Shown here one piece after another: positions 24,771-33,750 of a DNA stretch of 64,000 bases (position 1 is its first letter; each line of letters opens with the position of its first letter). The notes under the pieces are model-generated. The model had not been told where the DNA came from. It made no database searches and was given only the letters and a program-made list of their open reading frames with translations. Made by a program: the position numbers and the translations under genes. The stretch is from positions 21,199-85,198 of the forward strand of contig JALEHU010000099.1 of assembly GCA_022770365.1 (NCBI GenBank), in the 5' to 3' direction. The stretch is from Blautia sp. (lineage in GTDB: Bacteria; Bacillota; Clostridia; Lachnospirales; Lachnospiraceae).

Positions 24771-24803
24771 AAACAGGACGCTGCATTATGCAGCGTCCTG
24801 TTT
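24771..24803. terminator. Terminator between DUF1002 gene and rlmI
   Basis: A perfect 15-bp stem AAACAGGACGCTGCA/TGCAGCGTCCTGTTT with a 3-nt loop (24786-24788) ends in TTT on both strands. It closes the DUF1002 gene, which ends at 24820. Confidence 0.8.
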
Positions 24804-24819
24804 ACTGTTCTGTTATAAA

Positions 24820-26484
24820 TTATTCGTATGTTTCTTCTACTGCTGTTTCTTCCTCATAAGTCTCTTCGGGCATTTCTTCGGTAGACTCTACCACTTCATC
24901 GTAAGATTTTACGCTTTCTCCATAAAGGCTTTCAAAGAAAATCATAGTATCGTCATAAAGAGTCTGTTTGTCCTCTGCCGGTACACTTGCAAGAATATCT
25001 TCCGTTCCGGTTTCATCCACAGCCAGACCGAAGATTCTCATCATCTTATCATTCAGCTGATTCAGCTGCGGTGTCATGTAAAGATCTGTTTCTGCAGGTG
25101 TGTAAGAAGCACCATCATCAATGAGGATCTGCAGGTATTCTTTAAGAACTCTTTCTTTTAATTTGGATCCTGTTTCACTATCCAGTACTACAGTCGCAAC
25201 TGCTCCGTCCATAGCTTCCTGAAGTGCTGCTGCATCACCTTCATATTCACCTTTGCAGAACTTCTCTGCACGGTCATAAAGACTTCTGGAATCTGCATCC
25301 AGAGAATCCGGGCTCATAGCCTCTTCTCCGCCTTCTGCGGTCATTTCATCTACAGAGCCTTCACCTTCAACAACTGCGTCTGTTTCCTCATCGTATGGAA
25401 TTTCTTCGCCATAATCTCCTTCGGAAACAGCCTCTTCACCACTTCCATCAGCGGTCTCTTCTGTATAGCCCCATTCTTCTTCTGCTACTTCACCGGCATC
25501 GTCACCTGTCTCTTCTGTGTAATCCCATTCCTCTTCTGAGGATTCTGCCGGGGCTTCTTCGGAAAGAGACGGATCCTCTGTGGATCCTGCAATGACATCC
25601 TCTCCAAGAATGCTCTCATCCAGGTCTTCTACAATACTGTCTCCGTCGCTGGAATCTTCACCGCTGTCTTCTACAAATTCTTCATCTTCATTATCATCTT
25701 CAATCGGTTCTCCGGAAACATTTTCTTCCACTGTTTCCAGTGTCTCTTTCATTTCGTCATAATCATAATCCTGCTGTGCGATCTGCTCCAGAAGGGATAC
25801 GATCTTGTCAAGCTGCTCACTGCTTAAGCTGGTATTATTCTGTTCTGCAATGTTTACAACAATATTATAAATCTCATTTGCATCCTGGACATTACCGGAG
25901 AGCACCTGCATCTTCGCTTCATTAATAACACTTGTTGCATCATTCTGTCCAACATCCTGTGCAACTTCACCGGTCACGACCATTTCCTGTGTAGCAAGAT
26001 CTTTTTTGGTTTCATCCAGCTTTTCTCCGCTTGCTGTCTCATACGCCATCAGAATACCAGTCAGAGCACCCGTACCGGACACCTCAAACGGGCAGGCAGC
26101 AACTACTTCACAGTTCGTAACTCCGGAAGTGGACAGTGTCGTTGCGATCATGTTGCAGGTTACCCAGTTCAGATTAGCTGTACGAACCTTGATACCGCCG
26201 GACTGGGTCGGTTTTACATAAGCGCAGCTGACGGTTCTGGTTCCGATCTGCTCAAGCGGAACATAGGCGCTTAAATGATTTCTCTCATCCTGATTGGTAA
26301 TGGTGAGAACCTGCACCTGACTGCTGTCAACCTTAAAATATCTCATCATGGTGTTCTTCTGATCATCTGTAAGATCTGCACCAAGAGTTACTACTTTTAC
26401 TGCATCTGCCATAGCTGGAACCGCATTAGATGCGATCAGGCAGATACTGCACACGATAGCGCTGATGATTCCTCTTTTTTTCAT
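24820..26484 (-). CDS. Secreted DUF1002 protein with a long acidic C-terminal half
   Basis: From the ATG at 26484 (GGAGG nine bases upstream) the product has 554 residues. A signal peptide ends around VPAMA. The DUF1002 domain covers residues about 30-260 (VTLGADLTDDQKNTMMRYF, then GALTGILMAYETASGEKLD). After that come about 150 residues made almost wholly of Glu, Asp, Ser, Gly and Tyr, with imperfect EEWxYTEET repeats. A helical C-terminal domain follows (residues about 400-525), then another acidic tail. DUF1002 proteins are secreted or envelope proteins of unknown role. The acidic linker may bind cations or act as a spacer through the wall. No lipobox or sortase motif is seen. Confidence 0.8.
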   Translation of the reverse strand: MKKRGIISAIVCSICLIASNAVPAMADAVKVVTLGADLTDDQKNTMMRYFKVDSSQVQVLTITNQDERNHLSAYVPLEQIGTRTVSCAYVKPTQSGGIKVRTANLNWVTCNMIATTLSTSGVTNCEVVAACPFEVSGTGALTGILMAYETASGEKLDETKKDLATQEMVVTGEVAQDVGQNDATSVINEAKMQVLSGNVQDANEIYNIVVNIAEQNNTSLSSEQLDKIVSLLEQIAQQDYDYDEMKETLETVEENVSGEPIEDDNEDEEFVEDSGEDSSDGDSIVEDLDESILGEDVIAGSTEDPSLSEEAPAESSEEEWDYTEETGDDAGEVAEEEWGYTEETADGSGEEAVSEGDYGEEIPYDEETDAVVEGEGSVDEMTAEGGEEAMSPDSLDADSRSLYDRAEKFCKGEYEGDAAALQEAMDGAVATVVLDSETGSKLKERVLKEYLQILIDDGASYTPAETDLYMTPQLNQLNDKMMRIFGLAVDETGTEDILASVPAEDKQTLYDDTMIFFESLYGESVKSYDEVVESTEEMPEETYEEETAVEETYE

Positions 26485-26628
26485 AATCTTCATCCTCCAT
26501 TTTGATTTTCATATTTCTTTTCTGATTCACCGGCAGACATTCAGGGCCGGCCGGGATCGTGATATGTACATATTATAGCACACTTTTTTCCATATTTGTA
26601 ATTTTAGCTTGAATTTGCTGTATATTTT

Positions 26629-27009
26629 TTATTCGTGAATCTCCAGCGGCTGGCCGTCCGGGTCAAAAAAGAATGTCATTTTTTTATTTGTAAACTCATC
26701 GACTCTCACCGGTTCTGTTTCAATGCCAAGAGCATTCAAATCTCTGACGGTGTCATCCACACTGTCAACCTGAAAAGCCAGATGCCGCAGCCCCATGGCT
26801 TCAGGATAACTCGGCCGCTTCGGCCGTCCCGGGATAATGAACAATTCGATCTCACATCCCTCCAGCTGCAGATCGATTTTATAATCTCCCCGCTCTTCCC
26901 GGTAATTCTCACGAATTACTTCAAATCCGAGCAGATCCGCATAAAAATGCCGTGATGCCGCATAGTCACTGCCAATAATGGCAATATGATGTACCTTTTT
27001 TAGATTCAT
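26629..27009 (-). CDS. VOC-fold protein of the YaeR/SMU.1112c type
   Basis: The 126-residue protein has two beta-alpha-beta-beta-beta modules of the vicinal oxygen chelate fold. Likely metal ligands are His8 in KKVHHIAIIGSD, Glu near residue 54 in GCEIELFI, His in GLRHLAFQVD near residue 75, and Glu near the end in GQPLEIHE. Members act as glyoxalase or dioxygenase relatives, and this subgroup is annotated only as VOC or glyoxalase-like. The ATG follows a GGAGAAGAC region. It is a single gene next to the MerR/aldo-keto reductase unit, which may also deal with reactive carbonyls. Confidence 0.85.
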   Translation of the reverse strand: MNLKKVHHIAIIGSDYAASRHFYADLLGFEVIRENYREERGDYKIDLQLEGCEIELFIIPGRPKRPSYPEAMGLRHLAFQVDSVDDTVRDLNALGIETEPVRVDEFTNKKMTFFFDPDGQPLEIHE

Positions 27010-27162
27010 GTCTTCTCCACCATCCTCTCCGTTTCCCTATATCTTCAATAATACCGAATATTTTTGGATTCTTTCAGTATACCTTTCCTTCAACGCAAAG
27101 TCAATCAGAGAGAACATCTGCCACTAATTACAAATTAATATCAATTAATTGTCTCAAAGGTA

Positions 27163-27193
27163 TTGACCTGTAGTAAGCTCCAGGTGATATACT
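27163..27193 (+). promoter_or_regulatory. MerR-type promoter with 19-bp spacer and dyad
   Basis: TTGACC (27163-27168) and TATACT (27188-27193) are 19 bp apart, the stretched spacing that MerR proteins correct by twisting DNA. The spacer holds ACCTGTAG and CTCCAGGT (27166-27173 with 27178-27185), arms matching in 7 of 8 positions. This is a textbook MerR operator, 34 nt ahead of the MerR start. Confidence 0.8.
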
Positions 27194-27226
27194 GAAATCA
27201 ATAAAAAACATGTGTCAGGAGATTTT

Positions 27227-27596
27227 ATGACTATATCTGAAGTAAGCAAAAAATACAATCTGACCCAGGATACCCTGCGGTATTATGAGCGGATCGGCGT
27301 CATTCCCCAGGTGCACCGGACTGCAGCCGGACTGCGCGATTATACAGAAGAAGACTGCAGTTGGGTAGAACTGGTCAAATGCATGCGCAGGGCTTCCCAT
27401 AGATGCCATAGCCGAATATGTAAAACTGACTCAGGAAGGAAACGATACCATTCCTGCCAGGAGACAGCTTCTTCTTGAACAGAAGGAACAGCTGCAGAAA
27501 CAGCTCACAAGCATTACACAGGCTATGGAACGGCTTGATTATAAAATATCCCGCTACGACGAAGCAATCAAAACCGGCATACTGACATGGGAATAA
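27227..27596 (+). pseudogene. MerR-family regulator with a frameshift
   Basis: From ATG 27227 (AGGAG upstream) the frame gives a MerR winged helix, MTISEVSKKYNLTQDTLRYYERIGVIPQVHRTAAGLRDYTEEDCSWVELVKCMRRA. It then loses homology at about 27389. Moving one base on, the next frame continues as GLPIDAIAEYVKLTQEGNDT, then RRQLLLEQKEQLQKQL and a coiled coil ending ILTWE at 27596. Together they make a complete regulator of about 120 residues. The break lies in CGCAGGGCTTCCC. Loss of one copy of a tandem GCAGG (5 nt) would explain it, but a sequencing error is possible. Its promoter is intact. It probably controlled, or still controls, the aldo-keto reductase that follows. Confidence 0.78.
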
Positions 27597-27698
27597 TTCC
27601 TTATGCCTAATCCGTACATATGTATTTCACACCTGACAGGGTCAGCCAGACTTTATCATTTATACACAGCATAACAAATATCAGAAGGAAGAATCACT

Positions 27699-28826
27699 AT
27701 GATTTACAAAAAATTTCAGGATATCGAATTATCCGCACTGGGAATGGGAACCATGCGTCTTCCTCTCATCAGCCAGAACGAGGCTGAGATAGACGAAGCC
27801 GCATCTGCAGAGATGGTAGAATACGCCATCCGTCATGGTGTCAATTATTTTGATACCGCATGGGGCTATCACAGCGGCAATTCCGAGCTTGTCATGGGCA
27901 AAATTTTATCAGAATATCCCCGCGACAGCTTCTATCTTGCCACCAAATTCCCCGGATACGATGTGTCCAATATGGATAAAGTAGAAGAAATCTTTGAAAA
28001 GCAGCTGGAAAAATGCCGCGTGGAATATTTTGATTTTTACTTATTCCACAATGTCTGTGAGAAAAACATCAACGAATACCTCGACCCAAAATACGGTATT
28101 CTGGATTATCTGATAAAGCAGAAAGAAAACGGCCGTATCCGTCACCTGGGCTTTTCCGCCCACGGAAGCTACGATGTTATGAAACGTTTCCTGGAAGCTT
28201 ACGGAGAGCATATGGAATTTTGCCAGATACAGCTTAACTACATAGACTGGTCCTTCCAGGATGCAAAGGAAAAAGTAGAACTTCTGGACGAATACCATAT
28301 TCCTGTATGGGTCATGGAGCCTCTTCGCGGCGGAAAACTGGCTTCTCTTTCCGATGAAAACACTGCCGCCCTCAAAGCACTGCGTCCGGATGAGGGAATT
28401 CCCGCATGGGCTTTCCGTTTCCTGCAGAGTATCCCCAGCGTTACCATGATCCTTTCCGGAATGTCCAATTTTGCTCAGGTTCAGGATAATATTCATACTT
28501 TTGAGACAGAAGAACCTCTGAACGAAACAGAAATGAAAACCATCCTGAATATCGCAGATAAAATGGCAAACGGTGTTCCGTGTACCGCCTGCCGCTACTG
28601 CACAGATCACTGTCCGCAGGGTATTGATATTCCTTCATTGATCAAAATGTACAACGAGCACACCTTCACCGGCGGCGGATTCCTTGCGCCGATGCTGATT
28701 GAGTCCCTTCCGGAAGACAAACGTCCGTCAGCCTGTCTCGCCTGCCGAAGCTGTGAAGCAGTCTGTCCGCAGGAAATCAAAATATCCGAGATTCTTGCAG
28801 ACTTCACAGAAAAACTCAAAGCATGA
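27699..28826 (+). CDS. Aldo-keto reductase with C-terminal 4Fe-4S domain
   Basis: The 375-residue protein has the aldo-keto reductase barrel in residues 1-280: DTAWGYHSG carries catalytic Asp and Tyr, ATKFPGY the Lys and FHNV the His. MEPLRGGKL and a C-terminal NADPH-site segment follow. Residues 290-375 carry two ferredoxin-like cysteine clusters, CTACRYCTDHCPQG and CLACRSCEAVCPQ. Such fused enzymes are common in anaerobes and could pass electrons between iron-sulfur clusters and carbonyl substrates. The MerR gene ahead of it points to induction by a small organic or redox signal. Substrate is unknown. Confidence 0.9.
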   Translation: MIYKKFQDIELSALGMGTMRLPLISQNEAEIDEAASAEMVEYAIRHGVNYFDTAWGYHSGNSELVMGKILSEYPRDSFYLATKFPGYDVSNMDKVEEIFEKQLEKCRVEYFDFYLFHNVCEKNINEYLDPKYGILDYLIKQKENGRIRHLGFSAHGSYDVMKRFLEAYGEHMEFCQIQLNYIDWSFQDAKEKVELLDEYHIPVWVMEPLRGGKLASLSDENTAALKALRPDEGIPAWAFRFLQSIPSVTMILSGMSNFAQVQDNIHTFETEEPLNETEMKTILNIADKMANGVPCTACRYCTDHCPQGIDIPSLIKMYNEHTFTGGGFLAPMLIESLPEDKRPSACLACRSCEAVCPQEIKISEILADFTEKLKA

Positions 28827-28886
28827 GACCGGTAATTCATTATTAAATATGTGAGGATAATTTTACCGGAACTCGATGCACAGACA

Positions 28887-28944
28887 AAAATCCCCTCAGG
28901 AAAGTCTTTCAGACATTTTTCAGACTCTCCTGTACGGGGATTTT
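28887..28944. terminator. Bidirectional terminator between convergent genes
   Basis: AAAATCCCC (28887-28895) pairs with GGGGATTTT (28936-28944), with a partly paired inner part (AGGAAAGTC/GACTCTCCT). It closes the aldo-keto reductase gene on the plus strand and the HAD gene on the minus strand. Confidence 0.8.
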
Positions 28945-28981
28945 ACGTTATTACAGATTTCATGTTGTCACAGATTTCATT

Positions 28982-29815
28982 TCATCGGATGAATTTCAAA
29001 ATTTCTTTCGCCACACCATCTTCGTTATTATTACCTGCAACAGCGTATGCAGCTTTTTTGCAGTTTTCCATCCCGTTATTCATGGCAAATCCATATCTGA
29101 CTGCCGCAAGCATATCGATATCATTATCCGCATCACCGAAAGCCATTGCTTCCTCCCGCGAAATCCCGAGAAGCTCCATCAGATGCAGAAGTGTCCTTCC
29201 TTTTCCCGCATCTGCATGTCCCACTTCCAGCATATGGGAAACGGAAGAAGTCACATAAACTCCCGGAATGGTTTCTTCAAGGATCCTCTTCAGTTCTCTG
29301 CGTTTCTTTTCATCTGCACAGGTAAATGCCAGGCTGTCAATGGTACCTGCATGTTCACAGATAAAAGACCGGATGCTTTTTACCGGGCACCGGGTTCTTT
29401 TTACATATGCCGCTCCATACGCAGTTGCGCCGAATTTCTCAGGATCTGCAATGTAGCTCTCCTCAGAATAAGGAGTACCCTGCCAGAAGGCTTCCAGTGC
29501 AACCTCCGGAGCAAGATCAAGTTCCAGCACTTTTTTTACGGATTCTTCAGCTAGAAGACATTCGTATATACGCTTTTTCTTTGAAACAGAATAAATAGCG
29601 GCACCGTTGGAGGTGATCACATATTCCGTATGTGCAAGTGACAGCACTTCCTTCGGCACAGCACTAAAAGCACGTCCTGTCGCCGGAACAAAACAAATTC
29701 CCTTCATTACTGCCTCTTCAACTACACTTCTGGTAAATGGCGTAATTTCTTTTTTGTCTGTCAGAAAAGTACCATCCAGATCAGTAGCAATCAGCTTAAT
29801 TTTCATTTTTTTCAT
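28982..29815 (-). CDS. HAD-superfamily phosphatase, Cof type
   Basis: From ATG 29815 the product has 277 residues. Motif I IATDLDGTF supplies nucleophile D12 and acid D14. The C2 cap spans about residues 85-190, and motif IV is MAFGDADNDIDMLAAV. Cof-type enzymes hydrolyse sugar phosphates, nucleotides or flavin mononucleotide; the substrate cannot be named. The start lies inside the last codons of the diguanylate cyclase gene (20-nt overlap), so the two are co-translated. A Met three codons further in is an alternative start. Confidence 0.87.
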   Translation of the reverse strand: MKKMKIKLIATDLDGTFLTDKKEITPFTRSVVEEAVMKGICFVPATGRAFSAVPKEVLSLAHTEYVITSNGAAIYSVSKKKRIYECLLAEESVKKVLELDLAPEVALEAFWQGTPYSEESYIADPEKFGATAYGAAYVKRTRCPVKSIRSFICEHAGTIDSLAFTCADEKKRRELKRILEETIPGVYVTSSVSHMLEVGHADAGKGRTLLHLMELLGISREEAMAFGDADNDIDMLAAVRYGFAMNNGMENCKKAAYAVAGNNNEDGVAKEILKFIR

Positions 29816-31502
29816 CACTTCTCTCGTTAAAACTGTCCGTATCAGCAAGCTCTTCTTTCAGCCTGCGTTTATTTTCATACATGTTTTGATCCGCGCGCTT
29901 CATTATATCTGCAACAGTGGTGTCTCCCGGCACAGCCCTGGCATACCCGGCGGCGACGCTGCACAGCGGAGAAATTTCTCTGCACCTCTGACGAACAAGC
30001 GACTGCAGTTCTGCTTCCATCACTTTCATTTCCATTTCCGAAAGGCCCTTTCCCCAGAATAAAAACTCGTCACCGCCCATTCTGTAGCAGGTTCCCCAGG
30101 CACCAAGTACCTCCTGCAGGGCTTCTGCACAGTTAAGTATATATTCATCTCCGGCATGATGTCCAAGATTATCATTGATCCGTTTCAGATAATTCAGATC
30201 TGCCATCATCAGTACATCGTCCCCGCCGGGAGTCCAGTTTTTTTCTCTCTCCATAAAAGACCTGCGGTTCATACAATTCGTCATCTGATCTACGTATGAC
30301 AGATTCCGGTAATAAAGACTCCGAAGCCCCTGAGAATAAAGCATCATCGCGTGCCGCATGGAATGAAAAGCGACGATAAAGTAAAAAGCCAGCACGCCCA
30401 TGCACAGGAATGTTCCAAGGTGCACTTTCAGATTTATCAGATCCGTGATCAGTTCAACACAGCAAAAAGCACTGAGAACGGTCAGTGCAACGACCATTGA
30501 AAAAATCTTTTTATTTCTATTATGAAGATAATCCCAATATATTAAAAATACCATTGTCACACACATGAAAAGCATGATGTGCAGCGAAATATCCAGCGAC
30601 TCCATAAAATCCCGAATCCCCAGTATCTGCATCAGAATAAGTATTCCCAGATAAAACATTGTGAAATACTCCCATCCTCTGCATATTTTTTTGTAAGAAA
30701 GATCCGACATTTCTTCTATAATCTTCAGAAGCGGAAGCGGTATCAGATGCAGGGAAATCAGAGTAAGATTATACCACCACACAAGCTTTCCGGTAAAAAA
30801 CTGGAGCATCTGGCTCTCACCAAGCATCCAGACGCCTGTCAGAATGCCGAAAATACCAAGCATCAGAATCTGGACGCTGAACACTCTCTTCTGCGTGTAC
30901 AGAACACATATCACAATCATAACTACCCCGATGATCAGCAGAAGTACTGCCATTAAAAACCGCCATCCCGTAGAGCAGATAATAAAATACAGCAGCGCAG
31001 ACCTGGTGCCCACATATACAGGATTCAAATGTCCTTTGTAATCTTCGTATGGAGAGTAAAGTTCTATTCGTATCTCTTTGCCCGCACTGTCTGTCGGCAG
31101 TCTGAACATGACCCAGCTGCTTGACGGTTCTCCGCCTAATACATTATTCCCCGAATCCAGAAATCCCTGTTCCAGCAAAAGTTCACTGTCGATCCAGATA
31201 CGGACTGCCTCCTGTGATGCCCGGAAGCACAAAGTATTTCCATATTCCCAGATACTCTCCGGAATCGTTGTACTCACCACAGTCCTGCTATTCTCATCAC
31301 ATGAAAAAAAGGCCGGCAGTTCCTCCCCGGGCACTGACTCATTCTCTGTACGCCATGTGGCATTTAATCTGCATACTTCTTCAGTATTAAAAGCACTTTC
31401 AGTCGGACTTTCTCTCCATACCAGAATCAAAAACCATGCAATCATGATAAAAAATATCGTCGAAATCAAAGTGCCTGTCTTTTTTAATCGTTTTTTATTC
31501 AT
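29796..31502 (-). CDS. Membrane diguanylate cyclase with extracellular sensor domain
   Basis: The 568-residue protein has a first membrane helix (residues 10-29). An extracellular beta-rich region follows (residues 30-165; WIDSELLLEQGF and PSSSWVMFRLPTD resemble 7TMR-DISM-type ligand domains). Six or seven helices span about 168-385. A GGDEF domain follows, with an intact active site GGDEF at 476-480 and DLNYLKRINDNLGHHAGDEY. No RxxD inhibitory site is visible five residues before GGDEF, so product inhibition may be absent. It should make cyclic di-GMP in response to an outside ligand. No PilZ or EAL protein was seen in the window. The gene overlaps the HAD phosphatase gene. Confidence 0.88.
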   Translation of the reverse strand: MNKKRLKKTGTLISTIFFIMIAWFLILVWRESPTESAFNTEEVCRLNATWRTENESVPGEELPAFFSCDENSRTVVSTTIPESIWEYGNTLCFRASQEAVRIWIDSELLLEQGFLDSGNNVLGGEPSSSWVMFRLPTDSAGKEIRIELYSPYEDYKGHLNPVYVGTRSALLYFIICSTGWRFLMAVLLLIIGVVMIVICVLYTQKRVFSVQILMLGIFGILTGVWMLGESQMLQFFTGKLVWWYNLTLISLHLIPLPLLKIIEEMSDLSYKKICRGWEYFTMFYLGILILMQILGIRDFMESLDISLHIMLFMCVTMVFLIYWDYLHNRNKKIFSMVVALTVLSAFCCVELITDLINLKVHLGTFLCMGVLAFYFIVAFHSMRHAMMLYSQGLRSLYYRNLSYVDQMTNCMNRRSFMEREKNWTPGGDDVLMMADLNYLKRINDNLGHHAGDEYILNCAEALQEVLGAWGTCYRMGGDEFLFWGKGLSEMEMKVMEAELQSLVRQRCREISPLCSVAAGYARAVPGDTTVADIMKRADQNMYENKRRLKEELADTDSFNERSDEKNEN

Positions 31503-31674
31503 ATTTCAAACTATCTCCGTATCATTGATTTCGGCATTAACCCGCCTGACAAAAATAATCCATCTATATAAGACTACTGTCAGACAGCAGGACATTCAGA
31601 AAAATAAATTCTTATCTATGTTCAGTATACAATATTTACAGGCAAAAGAAAATAGAACAAATTGTAGATTTATT

Positions 31675-32442
31675 TCAAAAGCCCCTGATTTCATATGCAG
31701 TGTATGTATGGCTGTAATGATATCCTAACTTTTCTGCAAGTGCAACCGACCACAGATTCTGAGCATCCCAGTTTGGATACAGATCTCTGTCCAGGCATTC
31801 CAGTATAAGTCTGGCTCCACAGACATAAGCAAGTCCTCTTCTTCGGAAAGGCTGTTTTGTACCAATCTCAATCTCTATACCTCCATGATAACTGGAATAA
31901 GTGGATGCACCGGAGACAAGTTCCCCTTCTTTCAGCACAAAAGCTCCAAGCCCCAGTCTTTGGAACGTTTCAAAATCCCTGAACTGTGCCGTGAAATCTC
32001 TGCTCCAGTCTCCTGCTTCACATTTTTTAAATATATCCTCATCCATCAGACGCAGTTCGAATCCTTCCGCAAGGCCGGAAACCACCTGCTCCAGATGCGC
32101 TCTGTCAAAGATTCCCTGTTCTTTTTTAATAGCATATCGGGAAACCTTTTTTGCCTTTTCCCCATAACATTCTTCAATCAAAGAACCCCATTCTTCATTT
32201 TGCGGAACCATGATCACAAAATCCTTCTCACGCCACTGTGGTTTATATAAGACCAGCTCTCTTTCTGGCTTTCCGGCATAATAAGCAAAATCTCCCAGAA
32301 TTGCCATAACAGCCCCTGGTTTTTCCGGATGATCCGCATATAATTCTCCCATAACACCCTGCATGCAGGACCACAAAAGGGATTCCTGCCAGTCTCCAAA
32401 TAAATTCTCTGCAAGACTTCCGTTATCCAGTTTATAGATCAT
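31675..32442 (-). CDS. GNAT-family acetyltransferase
   Basis: The 255-residue protein belongs to the GNAT acetyltransferase group found in Firmicutes. The N-terminal half is a variable domain (FGDWQESLLWSCMQGVMGELYAD). The C-terminal half has the acetyl-CoA loop in IGTKQPFRRRGLAYVCGARLI (Q/RxxGxG-like, residues about 192-212) and a terminal NLWSVALAEKLGY. The acceptor is unknown. The ATG follows AAAGGAGAAGAGGA. It stands alone. Confidence 0.83.
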   Translation of the reverse strand: MIYKLDNGSLAENLFGDWQESLLWSCMQGVMGELYADHPEKPGAVMAILGDFAYYAGKPERELVLYKPQWREKDFVIMVPQNEEWGSLIEECYGEKAKKVSRYAIKKEQGIFDRAHLEQVVSGLAEGFELRLMDEDIFKKCEAGDWSRDFTAQFRDFETFQRLGLGAFVLKEGELVSGASTYSSYHGGIEIEIGTKQPFRRRGLAYVCGARLILECLDRDLYPNWDAQNLWSVALAEKLGYHYSHTYTAYEIRGF

Positions 32443-32886
32443 TCCTCTTCTCCTTTACATTTTTCGTGTTGTCATATTTATCCGTATTACATTCTTGTAA
32501 TCATATTAATTTGTATTATATCCTTGTTGTCATATTCATTCGTAGTATATCTTTGTCGTCACATCTATCTGTATTATATCCGGATTCTGCTGTGAACTCA
32601 ATACAGGAACTTCTTCCTGCATCCGGTTATTGTGAATTTCTGTTGCTGCGAACGGAATTCACAGTAACGAATTTCTTACGAGCACATTTATCCAGCCATA
32701 AACCCCGCAGTTCTTCACAAAAAATTCACACAAAAAATCAAGAAATCAGCCCCAAATTGACCAATACCCTATATAATATAAAAAATACATCTGTTTCGCA
32801 TCAGGACTGCCATTTTCTTCATTACACCTCGCGTCACGCAGTTATCCTGTCCGAAACCAAATCAGTACTACATAAAGGAGGAAATT
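32443..32886. other. Intergenic region with tandem repeats and a large inverted repeat
   Basis: This 444-nt stretch between divergent genes has no supported gene. It holds four 29-nt repeats (32466-32581). After them comes an imperfect inverted repeat around 32622-32668, with GTTATTGTGAATT opposite GAATTCACAGTAAC, and an AT-rich part that must contain the promoter of the gene at 32887 (AAAGGAGGAAATT binding site). Confidence 0.5.
32466..32581. repeat. Four degenerate 29-nt tandem repeats
   Basis: Units start at 32466, 32495, 32524 and 32553. Each is exactly 29 nt, most beginning TTGT and all ending in a TATTATATCC-like block. Divergence between units is about 20-35 percent by eye. On the minus strand each carries a TATAAT- or TATACT-like hexamer, upstream of the GNAT gene. 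They may be binding sites for a regulator, or a minisatellite relic. Confidence 0.65.
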
Positions 32887-33597
32887 ATGGACATTAAGTT
32901 CAAAAAGACCACATTAGACGATGATGCTTTAATGTACAATAAATCAAAAGACACCATCACCAGAGAAGAACTCAACCAACTCCCGTTCAAGCAGAAACTG
33001 ATCTATTTCAAAGATTACTATGCCAAGATAACGATCGTTGTGATCGTTATTATAATTGCAGTCATTTCTCTGCTGAACACCACCATTTTTAATCGCTCCA
33101 CGTGCATGCTCTCTCTGATCTTACTCAATGGTCAGATGGAAAATTCAGACCCGCTTAGCGAATCTCTCGAAGAATACCTGGAAATCACCAATAAAAATGA
33201 CTATGTATCTGCAGAAGCCTTCAATATTTCCGATTATCAGATGAACATGGCTTATATGACAAGAATCTGGGCCGGAAGTGCCGATATCGTCATCTGTTCC
33301 AGATCAGATTTTGAAGAACAGTCCGCCAGAGGATATTGTGCAGACTTAAGCGAAACACTTCCTGAAGAAATGTATTCCGCCCTGTCTGATTGTATCATAG
33401 ATGGACAGATAGAAGACATAGATGAAGATGGAAATGTTCTTTCCCGTTCCGACCCGCAGCCTTTCGGCATCGACATTTCTGACAGCAGTGTTCTGGAAGA
33501 ATACGAAATCTTCTGCCGGGATCCGGTTCTGTTTATTACCGCAAATTCACCAAACCCGGACAATGCGGTGAAGACACTGGCTTATTTTACTGACTGA
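32887..33597 (+). CDS. Single-pass membrane protein of unknown function
   Basis: The 236-residue protein has a charged cytosolic N-terminus (residues 1-45), one hydrophobic helix (about 47-67, ITIVVIVIIIAVISLLNTTIF) and an extracellular domain of about 165 residues. That domain is rich in Asp, Ser and Glu, with two to three cysteines (STCMLSLIL, IVICSRSDFEEQ, FCRDPVLFI). The pattern NMAYMTRIWAGSADIVICSRSDFEEQSARGYCADLSETL resembles a solute-binding-like fold, but I cannot name a family. A strong AAAGGAGG binding site and a terminator show it is expressed on its own. Confidence 0.7.
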   Translation: MDIKFKKTTLDDDALMYNKSKDTITREELNQLPFKQKLIYFKDYYAKITIVVIVIIIAVISLLNTTIFNRSTCMLSLILLNGQMENSDPLSESLEEYLEITNKNDYVSAEAFNISDYQMNMAYMTRIWAGSADIVICSRSDFEEQSARGYCADLSETLPEEMYSALSDCIIDGQIEDIDEDGNVLSRSDPQPFGIDISDSSVLEEYEIFCRDPVLFITANSPNPDNAVKTLAYFTD

Positions 33598-33612
33598 ACA
33601 AACTGAAACCCG

Positions 33613-33655
33613 AAGAGGAGCATGTTTCCCGTTATCTGAGAAACCTGCTCCTCTT
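33613..33655 (+). terminator. Terminator after the membrane protein gene
   Basis: AAGAGGAGCA (33613-33622) pairs with TGCTCCTCTT (33646-33655), with GTTTC/GAAAC inside, followed by TTATT. Confidence 0.8.
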
Positions 33656-33750
33656 TATTCATGATCTATGTGTCGGATACAGTAAGTTATTGCTGTTCTT
33701 ATACACTGCTGACCTTTGGCTATAATATCCTTCTGTGTACAATCGAAAGC

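Noticed and set aside
32466..32581. The 29-nt repeats as a CRISPR array
   Set aside because: Units are directly abutting with no spacers, they are degenerate, and no cas gene is present.
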